Shown here in pieces: positions 34,496 through 44,564 of a stretch of DNA of 56,669 bases. The stretch is from Priapulus caudatus (taxonomy: Eukaryota > Priapulida > Priapulimorpha > Priapulimorphida > Priapulidae). The DNA is taken from NCBI RefSeq assembly GCF_000485595.1, contig NW_014578745.1, forward strand, positions 1 to 56,669, given 5' to 3'. The notes below the pieces were generated by a model, which was not told the origin of the DNA, searched no databases, and saw only the letters and a list, made by a program, of their open reading frames with translations. Made by a program: the position numbers and the translations under genes. Position 1 is the first letter of the stretch, and each line of letters starts with the position of its first letter.

Positions 34496-35479
34496 TCAGT
34501 TCTTATTAACTCGCACAGCGATTTGCATGTGACGATCAGCAAGGAACTACTTTTACGTCGCAGACCTTTCCTTAGACAAACCGGAAGTGTTCTTAGGCCT
34601 CATGAAATGCATGTAAACAAGTATATAGTGACGAGTCTGAGCAGTACAAAATGGTCCGAGACAACCTATACACTGCTACTAGCGCTGATACAAAGGTAAA
34701 TAAACACTGAATGCCATCGTAATGAGCATACACACAGAAGCTATACACACAAGAGTTATAAAACAACATTCACACACGGATACACCTCTGCTCTCTTTCA
34801 GTGACATTTACAGAGGAGGCCGTTTCACAATGAGAACGCTCTGGCTCACATATGTAAAAGCATCCTAATGACAATGTTATAAATTATATAGCACTAACAT
34901 CAAGTAATCATTCGAACTATAACATAGATTAATTAATTACAATGACGAATGAATGTAGCATATTGGATAATATAATTACTCTCACCTTGCTTTTTTCGTA
35001 ATATATTCGAGCATTGACTGCTGATGTGGTCTTTGTTGGAGCCGGTCCTGTTGACAACACTGTTGACATTTTGCCCAGTCTACTGCTTACACGAACAATG
35101 AAAACAAGGAATTCTAGTGTCACGTTACTCGGATGTAGCCCTAAATGTTCTTATATTACAGAGATTTCATAAATGGGTGAGCGTAGGTCTTTTTTAATAG
35201 TCAAGGCCAACGTCTGACATCATGTCATCTGACTGACAGCATAGTTTTTGGGTGGTGCAGGGGTGCTGCCATCTATATCAATCTATACTTTTTGTAAAAA
35301 GTTTTAAGAAATAAATCTTATATAGGATAGGATTAAACTAAAGGGATAATTTTGCTCCATCATTTATCACATTTATTTTAGGGTTATTTACGATTATTAG
35401 CTAAGCTTATTGTTTTAATTGTTCTCCAAAATCTAGGGGGCAGCTGCCCCCCCCCCCCCCGCAGGCTACGGCCCTGAAC
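34496..35479. other. spacer with one candidate small exon
   Basis: Apart from 34986-35069 I see no coding sequence. (CA)-like and AT-rich stretches are present at 34700-34960. Confidence 0.4.
34986..35069 (-). CDS. candidate 28-codon first exon
   Basis: An ATG with A at -3 opens MSTVLSTGPAPTKTTSAVNA, which continues eight more codons to a GTGAGA donor in phase 0. Short, Ser/Thr-rich and without recognisable domain. No downstream exon was identified, so this is tentative. Confidence 0.28.
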
Positions 35480-35700
35480 AGATAGTGGTGGCACGTCTAT
35501 TTCGCGGCTGTCTATTCCACAGTTGATACCTTCTGTTGCAGTAGCACCAATTAATGCCATGATGTTTTTGTCCTGTCGTCCAGTGGTAGTGGAGGTGGAC
35601 TGCCTCCGGTTTTGTTCATGGCCCATTTTTACTCTGCCTCGGCTTTCTTGGCTGCAGCTTTCAAAGCAGACCATTTCTTCTTGAGCTGTATTTAGAGGCA
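35480..35700 (-). pseudogene. Myb/SANT-like DNA-binding domain fragment
   Basis: One frame reads KKKWSALKAAAKKAEAE, a stop, then KWAMNKTGGSPPPLPLDDRT; the adjacent frame continues IMALIGATATEGINCGID. This is the end of the trihelix/Myb-SANT domain and linker found in Harbinger-associated and NAIF1/MSANTD-type proteins (KW-x-LK...TGG-PPP...I-x-LIG...G-GID). A stop and a frameshift break it. Such domains bind transposon or promoter DNA. A polyC tract (35447-35460) flanks it. Confidence 0.5.
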
Positions 35701-35898
35701 AAATATTGATGAAACAGTAATATATATACTATATTAAATATATAGATGACATTTGTAAATATATCACTATGTAATGTATTGGGCCATTCTCAGATAAAGT
35801 GTACAATCCCCATACCCAAGCTAGCAGAAAATAAAGCCACTTGTTCATAGTCCTTTGATACTAATTCCGAAAGTAGAAGCTCCGACCAGTTTAAAATT

Positions 35899-36134
35899 TG
35901 TAACGAGTGATTTTTAACCTATTATGTTCTCTATCCGAGATGCAAGGAGAAGGAAGACGAAGTAGGCGGATGTCACACAAAACACTTCTGTATTTAAACT
36001 GCCATTTGTCCGAGAGCACCCGGATGTACAACGTATTTATTACGTCTAGTTTGCATGGCCGTATATAGATGGCGTATCACTAGTTAAAGAAACACTGTAC
36101 GGCAATTACTGTAAACCCAGCTCAGTACATGACA
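35899..36134 (-). repeat. candidate 3' LTR of Gypsy element (236 bp)
   Basis: On the minus strand it begins TGTCATGTACTGAG straight after a purine tract and ends CTCGTTACA. Inside are a TTTAAATAC element and an AATAAA. No 5' partner is seen beyond 38740. Size and ends fit a short Gypsy LTR. Confidence 0.5.
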
Positions 36135-36149
36135 CCTCCTCCCTTTTTA
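36135..36149 (-). promoter_or_regulatory. polypurine tract (plus-strand primer site)
   Basis: AAAAAGGGAGGAGG on the minus strand abuts the proposed LTR start, the expected place for plus-strand DNA priming in an LTR retroelement. Confidence 0.6.
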
Positions 36150-36419
36150 GTTAGGAAACATTATTGATCAACTAGAACATTATTCTGAAAATCCGAAATA
36201 CCCAAAACAAACAATACTCGTTACAAGGAAATGTGTAACAGAGCGCATGCGTGATTAGTATTAAAAGTTGGTTATTTAGAAATCACTCATGCGCACATAT
36301 GAGATTCATGAATGAACGCGTTTACACGCTAGCCAGCTAGCCAGCCGCTCAAGGTCGTACGAGCCGCGTGTGCGCCTTAGACCATGTATGTTTAAATCTA
36401 GATGCAGTTGACAGCTATA

Positions 36420-37685
36420 CTACGAGCAGTGTGTACGCTCCTTAAGCTGTGTATGTAGCGACACGCGCCTTGCTATCTTTGNNNNNNNNNNTGTTGTCGT
36501 CTTTGGTCTGTCTCTAGTCTCACTTGGCACACAAGATGGAGACGAAACAGTTGGAATGTCCATCGGAATGACTGGACTGAGAATGTCCACAGTGTTGGGA
36601 GAAAAACACTCCCGCGGCGGTAGTTCCGTCTGAGCCTCCGGCACGGATTCCCTCAAATCTGGCTCAGCCTCTGCCCTCACCCGTGACCTGATGTGGTCAA
36701 CATGACGGCGCACATCACGACCATCTGTCATATGTACAACATAGGAAACAGGCCCAGATTTCACTGATATCACTCCAGCTATCCAGCATGGACCGGAACC
36801 GAAGTTTTTCACGTAGACCTGATTTCCCCCTCCCTCAAATTGCCTGTCCTTGGCATGCCTATCATGATATTGCTTCTGCTTAGCAATATTCTCCTCCACA
36901 CGACTTCGGCTATCTGGATGCATTAACTCCAGATGTGTACGAATTTGACGCCCCAACATCAACTCTGCTGGAGTTTGACCAATGACAGCATGCGGTGTTG
37001 AACGGTATCTGAACAGGAACCGCGCAACCTTCGTTTCCACAGAACAAACTTTCTGTTTATCGATTCCCTCTTTGACTGATTGCACGGTCGTTTCCGCAAG
37101 TCCGTTTGAATCAGGATGCTTCGGCGCAACTTTGACATTGCGACATTGCGACTCATGAATGTTTGAAACATCTCACTCACAAAGTTCGTATCATTGGCTG
37201 ATACTAATGTTGTTGGAAGACCGAATGCAGCAAAGGTTTGCCTAAGTTTGTCTACAGTCACTTCCGCTGTACATGAGTTTATGACATGAACGTCCACCCA
37301 CTTGGAATATGCGTCCACAATAATCAGCAACATCTTGTTCTGGTATGGACTGGCATAATCTATATGCAATCTCGACCACGGTCTTGTGGGGTATTCCCAC
37401 GGGAGTAACACTGCTTTAGGTGGCGCATGCCTTCGGACTTGGCACGCTTCACAACTTTTCACCTTCAAATCCAATTCTTGGTCCATTTTAGGCCACCACA
37501 CGTATTGCCGTGCGAACACTTTCATGCGCACAATACCCGGTTGTCTCTCATGTAGCAGGTATAGAACGCGTTTCCTAGCTGCAGTTGGCACGATCACGCG
37601 AGATCCCCAAAGTATGCATCCATCCTGTATGGATAGCTCCTCACTCTAACATAGTATGGCAACAGTTCACCATCCTTCTTCGACT
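36420..37685 (-). pseudogene. Gypsy integrase and pol C terminus (frameshifted)
   Basis: The minus strand reads, N to C: a connection segment (SKKDGELLPYYVRV, to 37630), an HHCC zinc-finger region with LLHERQPGIVRMK and CEACQ, then the catalytic core: LHIDYASPY with the first Asp; VSANDTNF where the usual second Asp (VSDNGT) is displaced; and HPDSNGLAETTVQS with the Glu. It continues with RYRSTPHAVIGQTPAELMLG and a C-terminal tail. An exact 8-bp tandem duplication (ACATTGCG at 37135-37142 and 37143-37150) shifts the frame between the second and third acidic motifs. A 10-N gap lies near the C terminus (36482-36491). Confidence 0.88.
36482..36491. other. assembly gap (10 N)
   Basis: Ten Ns near the C terminus of the Gypsy pol frame. 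Confidence 0.98.
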
Positions 37686-37696
37686 CCGGCCAACCA

Positions 37697-37997
37697 GGTT
37701 ACAGTCCTATAGACCGAAGGTCCGATAGACCGAAGGCCCGATAGACCAAAGGTTTATTCGAATATGCAGTGGCTACACGTCCGGAATCGGTCGCCTAGCC
37801 TCCAGGCTACGCATCCGGACATCCACTGATGCCGTATTCGAACGTGAATATGCCGCACATCCACCGAATAAATCATATGATGCCACTATAAACCATATAT
37901 ATGCCCTAACCCTAACCCTAACTTTAACCCTAACCCTTTGCAATATTCGGTCTATCGGACCTTCGGTCTATCGGACCTTCGGTCTATAGGGCTGCCC
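37697..37997. mobile_element. 301-bp foldback MITE inserted in Gypsy pol
   Basis: 46-bp inverted repeats (37702-37747 and 37949-37994) match at 44 of 46 positions. Each is built from tandem copies of a 17-bp unit (GGTCCGATAGACCGAAG). An 11-bp direct repeat CCGGCCAACCA (37686-37696 and 37998-38008) flanks the element. Removing it plus one repeat copy restores the Gypsy reading frame across VSHGWPESKKDG, which proves insertion into an older element. The middle forms a second nested palindrome (about 37754-37842), and 37904-37937 holds CCCTAA telomere-like repeats. The 9-11 bp duplication suggests a Mutator-like transposase mobilised it. Confidence 0.85.
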
Positions 37998-38008
37998 CCG
38001 GCCAACCA

Positions 38009-38740
38009 TGACTAACCAGACGTCTCGTCCTGGAAAGTACAATGTCTTTATCCGTAAGAGTCTTTATCAGTTCAACATCCACTGGTGACGAATTCATGAA
38101 TTCAAGTAGGGGTGAGTGCACTACTGGTTGTACGGACAGGTCCAGTGTGATGTGATGTGGCTACGTGAAGCATCCTATGCCTTCAAAGCAATCACTGTAC
38201 TGGATCAGGGTGTTTTCTCGAGCGACCAGGTCACCTCGTGGCTTTGTTGCATCTGATGACGTCACAGTGTTGGTGTGCACATCATCTGCTGGCGTGCTTG
38301 TAGCGTTAGCGATGTTTATGTTATAGTGTAATGTCACTAGCTTCAGCGCTCTGCACGCAGGCAGGCCTACTATAGTGGGGCAGTCATCTTTGCTCACGTG
38401 GAATGTACAGCATTCACTCTGCTCACGGTGTGTCAATGTGAGAGAGCATGTACCATAGTGCTCAACTGTATGTCCACCAAATGCGATCAGCTTGGTTTGG
38501 GTGGGGCGCAAGCCAGGGGGTACTCTATCAGTGGCAGTGTTTCCAGTCAGTAATGAACGATATACTGCTGCAAATATCACGTTTCCTTCACTGCTGGTAT
38601 CAATTTTGTACGATATGTCTCTTTGTGCATGGTCGGATTCAGTGCTGAGTGTGATAAACGCCTGTGTGTCGTCACTGTTGCTAGGGGTAACAGTCTCGCA
38701 CTCCTCGGCCTCCTGCTTCTTGAGTATTTTTATTATGAGT
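38009..38740 (-). pseudogene. Gypsy protease joined to post-RNase H region
   Basis: 38600-38340 encodes a retropepsin: KIDTSSEGNVI (active-site DTG mutated to DTS), LIAFGGHTVEHYGTC, then CPTIVGLPACRALKLVTLHY. After HITLDLSVQPVVHSP, which normally leads into the RT fingers, the frame passes directly to LEFMNSSPVDVELIKTL and then RRLVSHGWPES, which lie after RNase H. RT and RNase H are therefore missing at a seam near 38110. A stop (TAG) lies near 38160. Gag and the 5' LTR are absent; the upstream end meets a CA microsatellite. Confidence 0.8.
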
Positions 38741-39223
38741 GTATGAATTATTAGGATATTTACTGTAATTACCCCCCCCCCCACACACACACACACACTG
38801 TGCAGATCAATCATAAATTATTAGTACATTTAAACACCTCCCCATAGTGTGCAGAACTGCAGTTTATGCAAAATATAGTAATTGTGTCTATTAAAGCCAC
38901 AATGATACAGACAAATAGAAAAATTAAAAAATAAATTTTTTTTTAACAAATTACAAACGGCCTATTCAGACTAGTGATTTAAAAATAATTTGTGACCATG
39001 TAAAAATTATTATAGATAATTACTTACAATTCTGAATAAAAAAGGTCAATTTGTTGAACACTAAATAATTTTGTTAACAATTGAAAATTCAGATTTAACT
39101 GTGGCGATCAAGAAAGTGTCTTCAAGTGGCTGTGACACCGTGTAGAGTGTCAAGTTCATGATTCGTTGATTGATACACCGACAAAGTAATGTATACATGT
39201 ATATGTGTGTAAAGCAAACTCAC
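38741..39223. other. (CA)n tract and AT-rich spacer / intron
   Basis: A C-run and (CA)n at 38771-38798 are followed by AT-rich DNA with no gene. 39122-39223 is intronic to the DUF6589-type gene, judging from its donor site. Confidence 0.5.
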
Positions 39224-40560
39224 CACATTGCTCTTTCTGTTGGACTGCTTTGAATATTCATGTGGGATGTGGTCAGTAACAAGGTGATTTATGTCCTGAA
39301 ACATTTTCATGTGGTCTGTGAGGACGCACTGAATCAAGACCTTCATATCTTCTCTAAGAAGCCGATGATTTTCAGCTGAAGGTAGGAAGGCAGAGTTTGG
39401 AATGGTGAGTATATCCGCGAGTGGAATTTTGTCATCCAGGTGTTCACACATGACACGGTCCTGGACAGCTATGGAATGTACCAAGTTGTGTACTTTTGTG
39501 TTGCTGTCCAATGTTTTGTGACGCACATGCTGAACAAGGTTCAAATTGTCAAATACAATTCGAAATCCAGGGAACAGTGCTGTGGGTGGAGCTTCCTTTA
39601 TAGCCGTTGTGCACGTATCCATATGTATATCACAGTCCTTCTCATTGTCGTCAATCCACCTATCATTACCACCTATCTCCGCATATGCACCAACATCTGA
39701 GTCTACCAGTGTCTCATGATCAGAGTCTGTCAGTGTCTGCTGTTGTGGATCCTCGAGTGGATAGCACCCATCCATGTCAAGCAGCTGACCAAGACTAGAT
39801 TTCCTGGCCTTGTTGGCTACTCCGAACAGGTGATTGCGATTCAATGTCAACTGCCGCATACTGATGATCGGACTCCGAGAGTGGCCGTGTAGGTTCGACA
39901 TCACACGCTGCTGTAGTCGCTATGGTTGGTGATGACACGACTGCATAATCATGATCAGTGACCGTTGCCGAAGCTACTGGACGCTGGTGATCGGCATGAT
40001 CGACTGGACGCTGGTGATCGGCCTGTCCAGACAAGATTGCTTTCCACCTTTTCACAGGATCATCAAAATGCTCCCCTACTTTGTCCACTCTGTCCAAGGT
40101 AGCATTGTGCGACAGGCACCATCCGGCCCTGTTGAAGGATCTGTACACGGAGCTTCTGACATGTCCATTGAATAGAAACGAGCTGTTCACAGCCTGTAGT
40201 GTGTTTATGCTGCGATTTCTTGTGAACAACAAGATGGCCATGGCGGACACAATTCTTGGCGCGACGACATGTTTCCCACACATTGTCTCACATATCAGCA
40301 CTATAGTTGGTGCCGCGTTTTTCAGGTAGTCAAATGACTTGGCCCAATCAAAGTCGTTCATCGTAGCAATATTTGTAAAACGCAAAGGATTTGTAGCTTT
40401 TGGGTCGCACAGCACCTTGCATTCTGTAACAATTGCTGTTCGAAAAACGGACTGAATGTATCCCTAGGCTCCGAGTGCTGTCGGTAGATTTAGCATGTGG
40501 TTCACAGCTGTCTGGAATTGTCTCATCACCAAGGCACGAATGATTTTTCCAACAGTTCCT
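39224..40560 (-). pseudogene. DUF6589-type gene, N-terminal exon(s), frameshifted
   Basis: Blocks in order: LCDPKATNPLRFTN and DFDWAKSFDYLKNAAPTIVL (40410-40310), IVSAMAILLFTRNRSINTLQ, RAGWCLSHNATLDRVDKVGE (40160-40090), then after a frame change near 39850, FRIVFDNLNLVQHVRHKTLD (39560-39500) and IPHEYSKQSNRKSNV ending at a GTGAGT donor (39223-39218). The D-N-x-N-L...VRH signature and the upstream helical region match DUF6589 proteins, a multicopy family in invertebrates and fungi of unknown function and probable mobile-element origin. An 18-bp direct repeat (TGGACGCTGGTGATCGGC) at 39979-40023 duplicates a short peptide. The C-terminal half is not in the window. It may be a gene with one assembly error. 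Confidence 0.65.
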
Positions 40561-41653
40561 TGCTGATGAGAGACCCGGGTTCTGTAGTCCATGCGCCAGA
40601 CCCCAAAATTTCATGGATTGGTACCACCGGGGGTGGCAAATTCTCACCATGTTTTCTTGATAGGCCTATATCCATAGATGAAAAAAAAACGTGAGCTCCA
40701 CCCAGCACCCACAGCTTAGTGGTAGTAATGACCTCTTGAATGTGGATGACCGCGTCAGACGTCGGACCGAAAATCTGGGGGTAGGGGAAATGAAAAGCTC
40801 AATATATTTTTTACCAATTGTCCAATTGTTACAAATGACCACTCAAAATGTTTAAGATGTTATTCCCTACACACTGCTATATGTTATATGCTAATATGCT
40901 ATTCATGTCGGTCACCAGAGGTCAAAAAGTCAATAGATTTGACGCCTGCTTAAAATCGGACCATGTGCCCAAAAAACAACCACAGTTACCACACCAATTG
41001 GATTCTCTGAACCAAATTGGGTTCAAATGGTAGATAAAAGATGTCCAAGTCAAGTTTATGCCTGAAAATGTGAACTTTATTTATTTCTGAGCTACTGTAT
41101 GCAACGTAGTTTGATACATTTCAAAAACGGAAATTTTTTGGGCCGAAAATTGCACAACATGTAAGATGTTAATATGCTGTAATTTGTTGCGATTATTTGT
41201 GACATTACCAATACTAATGTCAAGATAAGTTTCTATTTAGTTAATAGAAGTTTGGCATACCAAGATCATCTGTGGTTAAGGTCAAGGTCATCGCCATACC
41301 GCTAACCAGTGAAACCTTGTTTTTACATGTTTCTAAAAGACTTTAGACCTAAAACGTACATGTACAATATAATGATCATCCCTAATTACATATAATTTAA
41401 AATAGATGTAAATACCTGCTATAAAATGTAGGTTAAAGTAGGTGAGCTACATAGATGTAGGCTTAAATCATGTTCAGGGCCAAGGTGGTTGTCAAAAGAT
41501 ATGCCACTACATTATATGCCCCTTTAAAAGTCTCTGGGGTCAATATTTCACTTTCAACACTTTGTATGGTAGGCCTACCTGTTCTGAACACACACAGCCT
41601 GTACCAAGGAGAAAAATGTAAAAGGAATGAAACCTTTGCACTATACTACTACT
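40561..41653. other. no gene; probable transposon flank
   Basis: AT-rich DNA downstream of the second Academ copy (minus strand) and upstream of the DUF6589 frame. Short frames have no recognisable content. I could not pair an inverted repeat with 47312-47900. Confidence 0.4.
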
Positions 41654-42860
41654 CTACTCTACATCGGACGCACTGCCATCATCATCATCATCATCATCAT
41701 CATCATATGCTTCCAATTCAGTCATCTCATCTACCTCGTCCTCCTGCTGGTTACTGCATGTTTGCAGCTTGCAGAGATAGGTGCACTTCATCTTGTTCTG
41801 AAGGCAAGAACAGCTCTCTTCTGTGCAGTCCATTGGACAGTTGCAAGCAATTAATTGCATCACAGCCTCAGGGGCGGGTGGTGCATCTCACCAGTCAATG
41901 ACTAACTCGCCATCTACTTCCTTCCATCAATGGCCAATTGGATAAGGAATGTCTGAATTCCTTTCCATGCATCTCTTCCATATGGCACATTGATAGTTTG
42001 CTCTCTTGCAATGATTAAACAAGGAAGTGTCGCAGGGCCGAAGTTGCCAAGATTCAACCTTACCTTTTTTGCGCAGAACATGTTGAAGCACAATTCATTA
42101 ATGTTGTGAGTGGCCGTCCTCGCACTGTAAAGGTCACATGTCAGTGCTTCTAAGTCTTGGAACAGTTCTGCTGAAACATCCCATGACTGGCCTAGGGCTC
42201 GTAAGGTATTAATGTGTCGATCAAGGTTCAGCAGCCGAAGAGCTAAAACCTTACCCCGGCCAGCAAAGCTGCTAACGGTGGCACCCTGTAAACGAGTGGA
42301 GACCAAGGAGGCAAGCACATTTGTCGAGACCAAGGGTATCTGCGGCTTTCTTAACCTCGACATACTCAGTGTGGGTCTTGGACCCAGTCTTGAAGTATAG
42401 TGCGTATGTGAACTGCGGTGTAAATGCCATTCACAGAATGAAGACATCGGTGTCGGGTGACACAATCACACCAGCTGCTAGACTAGATGCAGCACAGTGC
42501 TTAGCATGGAGAAGTAGTCTGGTATCTGCTTCTTCTTGGCTGCTCGACAGATCTTCAACATCAGAGATGTAGTTCTTTGTAAGTCTGGTGCATCGGTCTC
42601 CATGGGTAACAAACAGCTCCTTGCCATCCAGTCTGTCGAGATTCTCATGCCTCCAGTAATTCACCAAGAAGTCAATGACTTGTGATTTGTTGTTACCGCT
42701 CTGTAAGAAGCTCTTCCACTGTTTCATCCTATGGCCACATGCAATGTTACCAAATGTCATAGCACTCTTAGACCCTCTATTTAGACGCTCAGCATTCTTA
42801 ATAGAGTTCTGTCGGTACACGTCAAATACAACATCGATTCGGCAGGGTTGACCTTTCCCT
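41654..42860 (-). pseudogene. Academ protein C-terminal part: XPG-like nuclease and Cys-rich tail
   Basis: The frame 42860-42431 has IDVVFDVYRQNSIKNAE, then QEEADTRLLLHAKH, then IVSPDTDVFIL. Next comes LGLHSFTGC, a frame change, and VSSFAGRGKVLALRLLN (42300-42220), then LGQSWDVSAELFQDLEALTC. The tail (41920-41654) reads PAPEAVMQLIACNC and a CXC-like Cys cluster, then nine Asp from a (CAT)n repeat. E-x-AD, D-x-D and the GCD/G-x-GK helix-2-turn-helix pattern resemble the XPG/FEN nuclease core. Here two bases are lost exactly at the Asp codon of GCD (about 42279-42282), which removes that residue and shifts the frame. A TGA interrupts the tail. Confidence 0.7.
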
Positions 42861-43199
42861 CTCTGAGGACCGCAGAGAGGATAGTTTTTGAGGCTGCGTT
42901 TAATCGATAATGAGGCTTGCGAACCGCGTTGAGGTTGAGCTCGCGTACAGGCGTTAGTGTAGTGAAGCGGAACATACGCCTGTATCATACAGGTTACGTT
43001 TACCGCAGATGTTCGCTATATCGGCTAGCTGCGTCTGGGTGCCACGCGAGTTTCGAATTAATGGCGGTTGTGTTTGTGTCAAGCGTTTGGTTACATCGAA
43101 TGCACCAGCAAATTAGGGAGTATAAAGAAGGTATATAAGCATGAAAAGTAAACAGAAACATGTTACATTATGCGTCGCGTGAGTAATCAAAGAGACTAT

Positions 43200-44564
43200 T
43201 TATCAACTTCCACTGGCCATCCAATCATCACCTGTTCTCAGAGCCGAGAGCTCAGCGTCGCTCGTTGTGGCTTCATGTAGCTTGCTTAGCTGATTATTCG
43301 TAATCTGAATGAGATGAATTATGCGTTCTAGCTCAATCTCCGGCCCTTGTGACGGACTTATCTATGACAGGTAGTCAGCATACATCACTTTGGGGCCTGG
43401 TCTTTACGTTATCGTGACGTCATATGGCTGGATACGTAGTAGCATCCTCTGTAGCCTCGGTGGTGCTTCACTGAGCTGCGTTTCCATCTGTAAGTTCTTC
43501 AGCGGCTAGTCCGACCATATCAAACTATAAAACATAATGCTGGTTTGACGGATGTGGCATTTTTTCTGACGCAGGATAAGGCCATGTTCTTTAGCTGCCT
43601 TCACGAGCCTGTGCAGGGCCTTATCATGTTCCGCCTCATCTTTGCCATGCACACAAATGTCGTCGGCGATTCCCAGGATCCCTGGTCCGGCTTTCCGTAT
43701 GATGTCATCCATGGGTTGCTGAAAGACGTCTTGTAACACCGATAAACCGAAAGGGAGCCTCAGAAATCTAAGCTTTCCTGCCGGACTCTGGAATGAGCAC
43801 ACATAGAACCTCGAATCGTGCCATTTAAAGTTTTCAAACTGTATAGGAATGTCAATAACTCCCATCTGTGGAATGACCGCTTTCTGCTTGGAATCCCCTT
43901 GCTGCTTCTTAAGACGGATTTACGTCGTCAACTTTGGGAAACATCTGGTTCAGACATTGCAATGGAAGAATGCTCCTATTTGCACCTGTGTCCGCTTTCA
44001 CCGTGAGGGTGACTTTCCTTTGGCCACCAGGTGGCCTCACATTCAGCTTTGTCATAATCGACTGTCTTTCGTTTGCATCGATGTCTCTAATTACGATTAC
44101 TTCGCCACAGTCGAGAGACGTCGCGCCTTGATAGGAGTTGATCGCGTCAACATTCCGGCCTCTGCTGCTCGAGCGGGGTCGTCGCATCGGATTTCCCTGC
44201 TGCTTTGTGGCGGACGTCTTGTGGTGTTTCCCATCCTTTTGCATACAAACGACTGCAAAGTGGTTCGCCTTTCCACATTTGCTGCACTGTTTCCCATACG
44301 CTGGGCATTTTTTGCGCACGTGCTTAGCCCCACAGTATCTGCAGTTATCGTGGCGTCGTGATGGGCGTTGAATGGCGTCCACTTTAACACCTGCGCTGAA
44401 GGAGGAGGAGTTTTGCATCGTCGCTTGGTAGTGCTGCGCAGACTTGACGGCATCCTTCAACTTCAAGTCGTTTCCTTTAGCGATGAGAGGTTTGCGCTCA
44501 TCTGGCCACAGTATTCCTTTGATGAGCTGGAATGTAATCATTTCGTCGCGAATTGCATTGTCCG
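43200..44564 (-). pseudogene. Gypsy gag-protease-RT relic with internal deletions
   Basis: 44564-44250: gag C terminus (AIRDEMITFQLIKGI) and CCHC knuckles (CRYCGAKHVRKKCPAY, CSKCGKANHFAVVC). About 43990: protease VKADTGANRSILPL with an intact DTG. After a frame change at 43915, IPQMGVIDIPIQFENFKWHD (protease C part) runs directly into SFQSPAGKLRFLRLPFGL (RT palm), so the segment between is deleted. Then GILGIADDICVHGKDEAEHD, where YADD reads IADD. A second seam near 43510 skips the rest of RT and most of RNase H, resuming at PPRLQRMLLRIQPYDVTIT, followed by post-RNase H sequence to about 43200. In-frame stops are present. Confidence 0.85.

Noticed and set aside
34318-34542. 74-aa minus-strand frame
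   Set aside because: Lies across the terminal inverted repeat and its flank; not coding.
37904-37937. Chromosome end (CCCTAA repeats)
   Set aside because: Only a few units, and they lie inside a MITE flanked by its duplication.
40561-40600. Second hammerhead (CTGATGAG on plus strand)
   Set aside because: No stem II hairpin or GAAA follows the core.
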